Positions 33,896 through 45,041 of a stretch of 64,000 bases of DNA are shown piece after piece (positions within the stretch are counted from its first letter, which is position 1; each line of letters opens with the position of its first letter). Under the pieces are notes generated by a model. The model searched no databases. It was given only the letters and a program-made list of their open reading frames with translations, and was not told the origin of the DNA. The position numbers were made by a program, and so were the translations under genes. Origin of the DNA: Daucus carota subsp. sativus (Eukaryota > Streptophyta > Magnoliopsida > Apiales > Apiaceae); the NCBI RefSeq assembly GCF_001625215.2, contig NC_030386.2, forward strand, positions 24,832,545 to 24,896,544, given 5' to 3'.

Positions 33896-36103
33896 GTGGG
33901 ATCCTGAGAGAACCCAAATAATCGAGAGAACCAGAGAACTCCTCCATCCACCGTTGATTACAAATCTTAATTTAATACTATTCAAAAATAATATCTTTAT
34001 AATATCAATCAAATCTAGTGAGACTGAGGGTATTTCTGTACCATCAAAAAACAAGAAATAAATCACAATTTATTATCATATTTATTGAGATTGTTATTTA
34101 ATGCTTTCATATCTTCCATATCTTTGATTTAATACTTCTATATCTTCTTCTTCTTTTTTTTCAATTGAAATATGGAAGTTATATATAATGCTCTATATTT
34201 TTCATATTCTTCTCTTAAATGAAATATGGAAAAATACTTATTGGAATTCATTGGTAAAATATTTCCATTACTTACTATTTCTAGATTCCATAAAAGCTTT
34301 AAAATATTAGGAGACTTTGTAAAAAATATTCGGAGATATTTTGTAATATATTTTCATTATTTATTATTTTACTAAGATTCTTTAAGTTTTTTATTCGTAT
34401 TTATTGAGATTTTTTATTTAATGCTTTCATATCTTTCGTATCTTTGATTTAATGCTTCTATATCTTCTGTATTTTTTCTCAATTGAAATATGAAAGTTAT
34501 ATATAATGTTCCATATTTTTCATATTCTTCTTTTAATTAAAATATGAAAAAACACTTAACGGAATCTTAGTAAAATATCTTCATTACTATTTCCAAATTT
34601 CGTACAAGATTAAAAATATTAGAAGATTTTGTAAAAAAATATTCGGAGATGTTTTGTAAAATCTTTACATTATTTATTCTTTTACTAAGATTCTTATAAG
34701 CATTTTATCCATAATAAAATATATTTCATTAGGTGTTTCATTTAGCTGGTTATATATAATATATTATGTATATCTATATATAATATGATTTTCCTATGTG
34801 TTTTTTAAAGTACATTTTAATTTAATAAAATTTAATTTAGTGATACATTACTTATGATTCAACTAATTGATGTATTAAATTTTCTATATACGATTCTACT
34901 AATTGATACATTAAAAATACTTATTCTTTATTATAGAATACTTAATTAAGGTATATTCTACTAATTTTCTTATTCTTTACTAATTTTCTATATACGATTC
35001 TACTAATTGATGCATTATATACTTATTCTTTAATAACAATATTAAAATTATAATAAGGATTCCAATAACAATACAGAAATCATTATCATTTTTTAAATTA
35101 TGTGATTAAATGTATTTTAAAAGGTACATTAAGATTCTACTACAAAATTTATTAGATGAGTCGTTATTTGATCATATATATTATATAATTTTGTTATGTG
35201 ATCTATTCAAAATTTTATTTAAATTAAAATCATTTAGAGATACATTAATGAATATTCTACTTATTGATGTATTAAAGTTTCTATATTGATAATCAAGATT
35301 TATGATATATTTTTATTGTGTATTAGATTCTAATAAATTAAGATTCTAAAATTTTTATTGATATTCTACTAAGCGTCACATTGATAGTATTGAGATTCTA
35401 TTAAGTGTTTCACTGATAATTCTACTATTTTAATATTAATTATTTTTTAAGATTTTAATTTCTAAATATATTTTTAGAAATGTTAATGATAATGAAGATT
35501 CTACTATTCTAAGTGACATGTTACTGAAGATTCTACAAATTGATGCATTAAAATTTCTAAATAATGAAAGATTTTTAATATAATTTATGTGTATCAGAGA
35601 TTTTTTGATAATTTTATTGATATTGTAATAAAGTATCTGTTAACAATATAAAATTTAATATAAGTTTTTTGATTATATGATTAAGTTTATAATAAATACT
35701 TTAAGATTCTACTAAAAATGTTATTAAATGTTTCGTTAGTCGATCATATATAATATATATATGAGAAATGTGTATTATCTTACGTTTTTATTGATAGATT
35801 GAGTTGTGAGAAATGCCAAAAAAAGAATATATGTTAAAAATATAAGATCTGGATTCCAGATTCTGTAATAATCTATAAATGGTAATATTTGATTGGCAGA
35901 TAAAAAGATGCAAGATGCCATATTTAAAAGATTTCGAAATAATAACATTTTTGTTGTGTTCCAAAATGCCCTTGATCAATAGATTTTTTAAGATATTCTG
36001 ATTGAAATAATAAAAGGCAGTATACAAATGTTATCCAAAAATCAATGGCTCTAAGGAGAGTTCTCTCGGTTCTCTTGATAGTGAGGTTCTCTCTCGAACC
36101 TTA

Positions 36104-36105
<2 letters not shown>
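33893..36105. mobile_element. TA-flanked element B, 2.2 kb, with an internal 319-bp tandem repeat
   Basis: The left end after (TA)n is GGGGTGGGATCCTGAGAGAACC, continuing with CGAGAGAACCAGAGAACT; the right end reversed is GAGTAAGGTTCGAGAGAGAACC, so the ends are imperfect inverted repeats. Inside, 34082-34400 and 34401-34715 are tandem copies (both begin TTATTGAGAT and contain ATGCTTTCATATCTT). The rest is over 75 percent AT with recurrent GATTCTACTA strings. No protein is recognisable. Confidence 0.55.

Positions 36106-36188
<83 letters not shown>
36106..36188. repeat. (TA)n microsatellite, about 41 units
   Basis: Uninterrupted TA repeat of about 83 bases, joining elements B and C. A tract this long is likely to be length-polymorphic. 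Confidence 0.95.
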
Positions 36189-36191
<3 letters not shown>

Positions 36192-36886
36192 TTTTACTCC
36201 AATAGAAACCTCCTTATCCTAGAAACTAAAAACCAAACTGAAATATCACTAAATCCTAAAGCAAATACCACTAAATTTTTAAACAACCCCATCTCCACCT
36301 CCATCTTCATCAACCCCACCTCCATCTTCACCAACCCCACCTCCACTACCACCACCTCCGTCGTCGCCTCCTTCATAACCACTACCACCTCTATGCCGCC
36401 CACCCCCTCCATAACCACCACCTCCATCTCCATCTCCACCTCCACCTCCATTATTTCTTTAACAACACAACCTCCACACCTCCATCTTCACCAGGCCCAT
36501 CTTAATCGCCGTTTTAACCTCCTTCAGATTCGTTCATACTTCTTTCTCCACCTCGACTCAACTTCAAAGGCGGAGCCGCCACTATTCCGGCAACGCTCCA
36601 ACCCCCTACTTCAAGCCGCCCAAACCTCCGCTACAATCATCTTTCCTCCATCTCCACCTTCACCTCCACCATCTCCACCACTATCACCACCATCTGAATC
36701 GAAAACATGAACAGATCTGGAGATTCTAAGCTGGTTAATATCTGGAGTTTGAGTTTTCACTAAATTCTGCAGCACAGATCACTAAATCCTAAAGAGATAA
36801 TCACTAAATTGTACTGAGAATATCACTAACTTGTATTGGTTTCTAGTTTTTATTTTAAAATTGGTTTCTATTTGATCATGAGCCTA
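36189..36886. mobile_element. TA-flanked element C with pyrimidine-rich centre
   Basis: Left end GAGTTTTACTCCAATAGAAACC after (TA)n; right end reversed GGCTCATGATCAAATAGAAACC before a short (TA)n at 36887-36896. The ends are inverted and resemble the left end of element A. The centre (36290-36710) is CCACCTCCATCT-rich and open in one frame by composition only; it encodes a Thr/Ser/Pro-rich string of no known family. Confidence 0.55.
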
Positions 36887-36899
36887 TATATATATATTA

Positions 36900-38600
36900 C
36901 ATTGTGCTCAGACTATAAAAGCTTACATTTACATTAATTAATGCCCTTTTAACCCTCAATGTGTTGGGGTGTGTGATGATACGGTCTCAATAATTTAACT
37001 CGACCGATTCAACCCTTCAAATATCCGATATATTTCCATTAGCTCTCATACCAAAAAACAGTATACAATGGATGGACAAATTATTTCAAACTCGTGAGGA
37101 TTAAGATGACATCAAATACAAAGTCGCCCAGACTCGGGTACGGAGTGTCGGACACGACACGTATCCGAGTGTCGGACTCGGGATCTCTGAAAATTGGGGA
37201 CACCGTCCGAATTTTAGACACGGGTGCGGGGACACGACATAATTTAAATTAATTAATTAATTTTATATTATTAAATTGATTTTTTTAATTTTAATTATTG
37301 TTTCAGGAAGGAAAAATGAAATGATAAATTTTTTTAATAAAAAAAATATACATTGACCGATGATGTGAGGCTATTTTCACAATTTTAAATATACAAATAT
37401 AATAATAAATGATAGTACTATAGTGCTACTGTATTAGCTGTGCACCTAACCACAAATGAACTTGGACAACACAATGTCCCAATGTCCAAGTACATGCAGT
37501 GCTCTTTTCTTATGTTTTATCTTCTCCCTTTCTTCTCTCCTTCATCTAATCGTCTTCATTTCATTTCTTTGTTTTCATCATCTTATTCTTCTTCTTCTTT
37601 CATCATCATCTTATCTCTGCTTTTCTTTTTATTCTTCTGCTGCACCGCCACCTTCACATTCTCCGACTGACCTTCATATTTTTCCGGCACCGAAAAAGAA
37701 GGGTCTGTTTTGCATATGATGAACCCGACCCGTATCCCAGATCATCAAATACTGAGGGTTAAAAATTCTTTAAGATTAAAAGGACCCAACAAATTATAGA
37801 GGTGAAAAAAAAATTTAGATGTTCCTTGAATATTTCAAAAACCCGTTGTTGATGGACAGGTTGTTTAAATCAAGTGCTTGATACGATAAATTGGCGCTCT
37901 TATACATGGAAGGCTTTGAACAATTTTCTTAGATCAGAGCAAATAAGTTTCACTTTCATAGGCTATGCATGGAGGGTAAAGTGATTAGGCAGGAGAGTTG
38001 TTAGATTTGAGGAAGAACATAACCCATAGTATTGTAGATAATGTTGTGAAGTGGTAATAAAATATTGCAAACGATAAAAAAATATCGTGCAACGGTAAAG
38101 AATTAATTACATAGTCTGAATATTAAAATTTTGTTTTTTGTGTTATCATTTTGGTATTGAGCCTTCTAATCAAAGTGGACATGACTTGTTTATTAAAAAA
38201 GATAATCTGGATATAACATTTAATGTAATCCGTCAGACTGTCGTATGCAAAAAAATTAAATAATTGAAGACCGAACTTTGAAAAATGGACTAATTTAATT
38301 GAAAAATATTAAAAAAAGTTAATATATAAAAAACGATTTTAGAGTTTATTTCAATATAACTAATTCAATGATACGACCCCCTTACTTTCGGAGCTGGATC
38401 CGTCACTGACCACAACACGATCTCACATCTTGGGACACGATTATACATCTTAAGTAAAGAAACTAATGTCTGTTTGTAATACTCAAGTAAAACCGAAAGA
38501 CTGTGGGCTCTTTCGTCTCGAAGATAGACTTCTGAAGTTAGACTAATATCCTCAAAATAACAACAAAATAATATCGAATCCATATAAACGTTATGGCTCT
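36900..38600. other. Intergenic DNA without a supported gene
   Basis: 37130-37232 is a GC-richer repeat patch with several GTGTCGGACACGACAC-type inverted strings, probably a MITE remnant. 37440-37720 is pyrimidine-rich and gives Ser/Phe-rich open frames by composition. 38375-38400 (CGGAGCTGGATCCGTCACTG) resembles a broken hAT end of the CAGTGGCGGA type. Confidence 0.45.
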
Positions 38601-38635
38601 TGCATTCGTGCTCCCAGAAAGTTAGTTGTGCGCCC

Positions 38636-38880
38636 TCAAAAGGGATCCAGAATTTTTTTTCTAATATTAAATCCTCGATCAGTCAATGCCATATTGCGAA
38701 TTAAATCTTGCATCCCTTGATTGACCCATTTATTCCAACCTTCATTCTTCAGGCCACCCAATCTGCCATGGACTTTGTTTGATGGCCACATGCCATGAAT
38801 CCCCCACCTGCCTTCGTAATTTTCATCAACCATGTATACAAGGACTAGATGTTTGTAGATAGGCAGATCAGTTGTAAATT
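38636..38880 (-). pseudogene. Unidentified coding-like fragment
   Basis: On the minus strand the frame reads about 80 residues to a TGA at 38636, open upstream to about 38880 (GPKYPEFTTDLPIYK, then VYMVDENYEGRWGIHGMWPSNK). The composition is protein-like, unlike the surrounding AT-rich DNA. IHGMWPSNK faintly recalls the HGLWP active-site motif of RNase T2, but nothing else of that family is present. The first ATG is at 38833. I do not recognise the family; it is probably a fragment. Confidence 0.35.
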
Positions 38881-39577
38881 CAGGATATTTTGGACCTGAA
38901 TTTATTTATAATAATAAAAATTAGTTCTCAGACAGACTTTCATAATTTAACTAAAGAAAGACCTGTGAAAATAACTATGTTTTAACTTACTTTGAGCGGA
39001 TGGTGAAAGAGTATAGCTCCCATTCTTGATGAGATGTCCATACAAGCCTAACACTGTTTAACATTGACTGAAAATTTGAAATTAAGAACATTAATTAGAA
39101 ATGGTGGTGAACAAAAAAGAGACATGTATACTTTTTTTAACACGATTTTTAAATTGGAACAAAAATATATCTTTGTTCAAATCTGTCGTCTCTAAGCATC
39201 CAACGAACAACTTTTTCAGAGTAGGATTTATCTTTGCCACAAAACATAGTATACCACATGGAGTCGACAACATAGCAATTATATCCGCATGAAACTGCAA
39301 TTTTACCCAACACAACTCTAAAAGAAAAATTATGGTACAGTTAATCATAGGAGTTAGCAATACTAAAATTGTACTTGAAATTTGAATACAATTTATAACC
39401 TGACGTATTGATTAAATTGCAATGTGATGGATAGTAGCAAAAAACCGAATATGTGTATAAGTATATGCAGTTCAGATATGTGTAAATAGATGCAGTATGC
39501 ACAAATTACTTTTTATAAAAAATTAAGTTCTAACAGGAGAGTTAAGGACCGAATATATGCATTATGCACATATTACT

Positions 39578-39837
39578 TTTTATCAAAACTAAGTTGAGTC
39601 TTTTAGCCGGTAAACTTTTACTTCTAGATTTACTAGTGTCATCCTCCCATGTCTGATATTATGATTTATCTCAAAGGTGACTTTGTTCACATCAAGGGTG
39701 CAGTGGATTTACCAGTGTCATCCTCTCATGTCAGAAATTATGATTTATCTCAAAGGTGACTTTGCTCACATCAGGGGTGCAGGTATAATCAATTAGCTAT
39801 CACTTGATGAATAGTATATACAATGATTTCCAAAGAT
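39578..39837 (+). pseudogene. Duplicated scrap of aspartate oxidase intron 5, exon 6 and intron 6
   Basis: Matches 27006-27213 of the aspartate oxidase gene: intron 5 end (TTAAGTTGAGTCTTTTAGCC with one change), exon 6 (ATGATTTATCTCAAAGGTGA) and intron 6 start (TAGCTATCACTTGAT). Exon 6 is present twice in tandem (unit of about 76 bases, from 39629 and from 39705). The last 30 or so bases of the exon are missing and the G-run is one base shorter, so it cannot code. Intron sequence is retained, so the copy is DNA-mediated. It ends 18 bases before Helitron 2. Confidence 0.8.
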
Positions 39838-39855
39838 AGTTGAAACAATCAATCA

Positions 39856-42313
39856 TCAATATATTTATATAAAGGAGAAGCGAGGGGCGTGTAGGTGGCG
39901 CCTCTCAGATAACTCCATTCTATTTTTCTAATTTTCTAGAATTTTCGGATGAAAAATATCAAAAATAAAAACTATTTTTTTGTTTCAGATTAATTGATAT
40001 GGTATATATATATATATTGACATAAATTAATCTGATTCTGTTTCAAATTATTTATGAAATATAGTAGCTTGCAGTTTTTTAATCTGATTTTTTTTCAGAT
40101 TATTTAATTATGGAAAAGAGTAACACACAAGTCTCTCCGCACCTATAAATACCCCTATAGGTTGTAGGGTTTTGGATCATCTAAACACAACCTACTCTCT
40201 CTCTCTCTCAATACCACAACCCTAATCGTGGTGGTGTCGTTCCTTTGTAATGACATCATAACCCGTTTTATTGGGAAGTTATCGTTCTACACATACAATA
40301 ATGAGCTACACTGTGATAGATTTTTTGAATGACGATAGAGATGATTGATTGACAATAGTAAGAATTTGTCGGGTGTGGAAGTAGACTGATATCTCATGAA
40401 TTTAAATTGATGTTTTTGCGGACAAACAATCCAAACAAATTGGAGGAAGGAGTCACTTATATACACCTGCATGAATCAGTTCTGTTAGATGTCATCAATT
40501 AATTCTGTTAAAGAACCATATGCTTTTTACATATATGGCATGGTGTATATGTCTAAGAAGTAGTGTTTGGAAATTAATGACAATGTTAGTGAAAAACATG
40601 ATTACTTAAAAAAAACACAATTAAAATTGAGATTCGTCATGCTTTAAATCGTTAATTATATGTAGAAATTTGTTTACATTTTTTTTCACTCATGAATTAT
40701 AGTCCAATTTTGTAATTTTATATATTAATATTGGTATTGCATCGAGATGTTTACAATATAAAATTTATTTTATTCTACGAATATTACTTTTGAATCATTA
40801 ATATAACTAGCGTAAAAGCCCGTGCGAGGCACGGGCCTATTAATTATAAATTATAAATTATATTATTTATTTTTAATAATAATTTAATTTGAATTTTTAA
40901 AGTATATTAATTTTATTAAATTTTTAAATATAAATTTTCTTTTAAAATAAACTAATAATGGCTATGATAACTGATTCAGCATACAAAACAAATTTTCATA
41001 TAAGTGGGACTGACACAATAGATTTTGCATGTGAAAGATGTCTACAAAACTGTTTTTCAGTGTGTTATTCAATCAAAACATAGTCGAATGTGTTTATAAA
41101 TGATAAAATATTATAGGAATGATTCGTGTGAATTATATAGTTAACCGATGAAATGATAGGATGGTTAAAGTTGAATTAATATGTTCATGTGCTACCATCA
41201 TAAAAAAGAGATAAGATCAAACACCGAGAGACATGCACGTATAAAAACATATTTACGTGAGTCAGTCATATAGTAAAGATGCACATAATACTTGTTATCT
41301 CTCCGCCCCCCTCTCTTTTTTTCCCACTCCCGATCTTTCTTTCGTAAATCTCGCCGTATTTATGTATCTTGCTCATTAGTGTACTTTACAAATTATGCAT
41401 CAATTATTGGTTAATAAAACATTGATTATCAGTTATCAATAGATTGTTTACTGCTCTATTTTTAAATTATCATAGAAGTTTATCTATATTTAACATACAG
41501 ATGATATATAATTTTTTAATAATTTATATGTGATTATTTGTTTAATAGTTAATTTTTTAGAATATATTTTTAAATTTGACCGACTTGACTCGTAACTCAA
41601 TCGAGTACCTGCACTTCGAGTTAAATATATTAGTTGGATATAACTCGCTTTTGAGTCTAACTCCAATAAAACTCGACATAACTCGAGGCAAAATCGGGAC
41701 AACTTGGATTACACATCAAAAAATTGAAAGTTGGAAATCATGTTTAAAAAAAGGAGATCTCTAATTCGACGTATCCGCATATGCAAAAAAAAAAAAATGA
41801 AAATAATTCGAAATATCCGCACATGTAAAAAAATTATATATATTTTAAAATAGATGGGAACAGGGAGATTTTAGTTTAGTATTATGATTGTTGAATTTAC
41901 ATGAGATTTAATTAAATGTCACAAGTTCAATTCACACAAAATTATTTTGTGTAAATTAACTAACTACATTAGCATTTAATATTTTAATTTTCTTGTAATG
42001 AGTGATCATAAATAAATGATGGGTGTGATTAGAATGGCTAATTATTATGTAATCACATTAATTATTGATAAGTTAATATTTTAATAGTAATAAATGAACC
42101 ATTTGGTAATTTTGTAATAACATGCATGTAATAAAAGGGTATAGTGGACATTTCACCACCAATTTCTTTGCTCTTTTTGCCCTTGGTTGCCATTTAATAT
42201 ATAGAAGTAGATTTTTATAGACTACCACACATTTATTTTATCTCACAAATACTAATTTTAAATGATTAGTATAATTTTTATAGGCCGCCGCAACGCGCGG
42301 CTTCTCAATTAGT
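39856..42313 (+). mobile_element. Helitron 2 (non-autonomous), interrupted by Helitron 3
   Basis: Starts TCAATATATTTATATAAAGG after an A and ends with the hairpin GCCGCCGCAACGCGCGGC plus TTCTCAATTAGT before a T. Minus the insertion at 40806-42211 it is about 1050 bases. Termini and interior match Helitron 1 in the opposite orientation (GAGAAGCGAGGGGC, then GCATCGAGATGTTTA near the 3' part). No helicase gene. Confidence 0.75.
40806..42211 (-). mobile_element. Helitron 3, inserted inside Helitron 2 in reverse orientation
   Basis: On the minus strand it starts TCTACTTCTATATATTAA at 42211 and ends in the hairpin CCCGTGCCTCGCACGGG followed by CTTTTACGCTAGT at 40806. Flanks are A and T. Taking it out joins Helitron 2 into a sequence that aligns with Helitron 1 across the site (TATAAAAA, TATTAATGATTC on the minus strand). 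A different family from its host. 1406 bases, no protein recognised. Confidence 0.75.
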
Positions 42314-42740
42314 TATATTATAATTTGAAAATAATTCATCAGTGGTTTACTTCAATTTAGCCCCTCTTGTAAGTTAGATTCCAGTTCTTCTGAATTTTGT
42401 TATTTACAGTAATTTTTACAAAACTAAAGTATTGTGTCATGATTTTTAATGACAAATTTTGGGAGGATGACTTTAATGGATTTTATAGATTTTTAATGAC
42501 TCTTGTTGACTTCTTAAGATTTAAAAAAAAATAAAATCATGACTCCTAAGACAATTGACTTTTAAAAATTTTAACAAACTCTTTATTACAAATTCATGGC
42601 TTTCCATATACTTTAATAGATTTTTTATTAAAATCATCTTTTGTTATACCCTCTCGATCTTCTAATATAACCCAAGTTAGATGTGTGTTCTCAAATCTGG
42701 CGACTACAAAATCGAGTACAAGGTATTATTGCTGTATTAT

Positions 42741-42960
42741 GGGGCCGTTTGGGTTAGCTTAAAAGAAGTGACTTCTTGCTTATATTAAAGAAGTGGGGGT
42801 AGAAGTGAGAAGTAAATAAGTTAATAAAGTGTTTGGAAAAGAAGCAGAAGCTGTGAGAGAGAAGCTAGCATTTTCAGCTTTTTAAAAGTGCTTCTACTTC
42901 TTTACACAAACGGGTCAAGAAAAGCAGAAGCCACTTCTGCTTCTCCTTCCCAAACAGGTT
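42741..42960. mobile_element. Short MITE with GGGGCCGTTTGGG ends
   Basis: Ends GGGGCCGTTTGGGTTAGC and, reversed, CAACCTGTTTGGGAAGGAG; further inverted strings are GAAGTGACTTC, AGAAGTGG and GAAGCAGAAGC. About 220 bases, non-coding. Similar style to the outer element at 17881-18545. Confidence 0.55.
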
Positions 42961-42996
42961 GTATATATTACAGTAGTTTTTACTGAAACATATTTA

Positions 42997-43395
42997 GAGC
43001 AAGTCCAATAGGTTACCTATCCTATTACTTATAAATAATATAAAATAATGAGGGTTAGTATGTCTTAGTGATTTAGGTAATCTATTTTTATTGTCAACTC
43101 CAATAGTAATCCCTATATTTGTTCTCCTAAAATTATTTTAATAATAAATTTGAGAGAGAGAGAGAGAGGGAAAAGGAGAGAATAGAGAAAGAAAGAAGGA
43201 GAGAGATGATTATTTTATTCATAAATATTAAATAGGTAATGGCTAGGGGTTACTTATAAATAAGTAATGGCTAGGAGAATTAAGGTTGTGCTAGTGATTT
43301 GCGATAACATTAGGATAGTGTTGGAGTGCATTTTTTTGACACATTACCTAAACGTGAGTTTAGGATATCATATAGGTAACCTATTGGACTTGCTC
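42997..43395. mobile_element. Intact MITE with GAGCAAGTCCAATAGG ends
   Basis: Terminal inverted repeats GAGCAAGTCCAATAGGTTACCTAT and its reverse at 43372-43395. Flanks are TTA and TGA, suggesting a PIF/Tourist-type 3-bp site. The interior has a GA-rich stretch (43150-43200). It is the unbroken counterpart of the split element at 30419-33313. Confidence 0.75.
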
Positions 43396-43463
43396 TGATA
43401 AACATAATGTTAATTGTGACCTTGTATCAGATTTTTTATTCATTTTTGATACCATAGTTTTAC

Positions 43464-44080
43464 GGATATACCAAGCCATTTCCAATAAGCGAGTCATTGT
43501 GGAAACTTCCTAATAATAGAAATGTTTGCTGGAGTCAATATCTATGCAAGAACTTCAGTTGCCTAGCAAACGATGTAACCCGCGAAGGGTTCTTCAAGTG
43601 TGCAGATTTTCTTATAACAAAAGTGCTGGATTTAAATCCAGAAGAGATTAGAATCGGCATACTCCCTCTGTCCCAGTCAATTGTATACGTTTCTTTTTCA
43701 CTGCTCGACACGCTTTTTAAGGCTCTTATAAAACATAGTTCCACAACTTATTTTTAAGATTTTCTTTTTTTGTATAAAAATATAAATGTTATACTTTTAT
43801 ACAAAAAAAGAAAATCTTAAAAATAATTTACAGAACTATACTATATTGAAGCATTAAAGTCCGTGCCGCGCCCCCGTCCCCCAATGTATACTATTGACTG
43901 GGACGGAGGGAGTAGATTTTAGTGTTGGCACATGCACTTTTGCTGCTAGAATGAGGGAGCACAATGTAACCATAGTTTCTGCGTCCATCGATCTCCGGGC
44001 ACCATTTAACGAAATGATTGCTCTTCGAGGCCTAATCCCTCTTTACCCGACCACAAAATCAACGACTACCCTTCTTTGAT
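43464..44080 (+). pseudogene. SAM-dependent methyltransferase pseudogene split by a Stowaway MITE
   Basis: Upstream part 43464-43661 reads YTKPFPISESLWKLPNN to NPEEIRIGI; downstream part 43915-44080 reads DFSVGTCTFAARMREHNVT, then IDLRAPFNEMIALRGLIPLY. This is the central region of a plant family of SAM-dependent methyltransferases whose Gly-containing DFSVGTxTFAARM motif binds the cofactor. The MITE at 43662-43912 sits between GGCATA and GAT, within that motif. After LYPT the frame is lost: the expected NQRLPFFD continues in another frame and then meets stops. Both the N-terminal and C-terminal regions are absent. Non-functional. Confidence 0.75.
43662..43912. mobile_element. Stowaway MITE (copy 5) in the methyltransferase pseudogene
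   Basis: Ends CTCCCTCTGTCCCAGTCAA and TTGACTGGGACGGAGGGAG with TA duplicated at 43660-43661 and 43913-43914. The interior is a near-perfect hairpin (AAGATTTTCTTTTTTTGTA against its reverse). About 250 bases. Confidence 0.88.
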
Positions 44081-45041
44081 AAGTAACATATACATATTAC
44101 TATTAGCCGATTGGTGGTAGTCATAGGAAGCTAGCGAGAAAGCCAGATCTGTATATATATGTAAAATCATAGAATGATAACAGAGAAGAAAATGAACGTT
44201 TTTCACGTAGGATGAATTGGAGAGACTTTTCGCAGAGGATGAACCTTAGGTTGGAGCGATCGGTTAATTAAGTAGAAAATAAAGTCATGTCAAATATTTT
44301 CAATAATGACGTGACAATTTTCTGAAAGAAATATATGCAATTTTCCATAAAAAGTCATTAAAAGTCTATCAATTACGTATATTTTTTCGCCAAAGTCATT
44401 GATATATTAAATAACAACTGACTTTTGATAACTCTTTAAAAGTTGTAATTCAATACATCAAACTTTGAAATACTTTTTAAAAATCCTGATACAATACCTC
44501 CTTGCCTTTAAAGAGTATTTAAAAATCTTAATTGAATACGCCTAAATTTTAGAAGTCAGTAAAAGTCATTAAAAATCATGATACAATACCATCACGTAAT
44601 TTTGTGCAGAGATAGTTAAATTGTCAGCTATTATTCAGGTTCCATAAATCACTGTTAAATTTGGTGAGAAATACAGAAGTATGTTTCCTCGCTCTGCTCA
44701 TATCATCATATTCTACATTCAGTTACAAATTACTGAAGAACAGATGCGCAGTTGTTGTATAAAGTCTGGTACAACAACAAAAGAAAAGGAAATTTCACCA
44801 TTAGAAGCTGCCTGATCAATACTTTCCACCTTTTATTTGACAACTACAAGTTTACAACTTATTATGCGTATACCATAACCATTTTGACACAGAAATTTTA
44901 TCAACTCATACAATGAGATTACAACATCTCCTTTCTCATCCTCGGAGATTGCCAGTCATCGCCATTTCCAGCCTAAGAGATACTAAACATACGTAACACA
45001 CAGACTTCGCGTTTAAGCAGAAATTTGGAAATAAATCATGA
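44081..45041. other. Intergenic, AT-rich, KLCR 3' flank at the right
   Basis: 44340-44600 contains many AAAGTCATTAAAAGTC and GATACAATACC variants in both orientations, the look of a decayed transposon end, also seen near 42440-42640. No gene. The KLCR 3' UTR should lie roughly 44700-45041. Confidence 0.45.

Noticed and set aside
36045..36710. 221-codon open frame on the plus strand
   Set aside because: Its first third is the TA microsatellite (Ile-Tyr repeats) and the rest a CCACCTCCATCT-rich stretch. It is open by composition and lies across a transposon border.
37440..37720. Ser/Phe-rich open frames of 76-87 codons
   Set aside because: Pyrimidine-rich sequence gives long open frames by chance; no conserved motif and two overlapping frames are equally open.
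41490..41764. Overlapping open frames of 62-70 codons on both strands
   Set aside because: They fall inside Helitron 3 and show no protein family resemblance.
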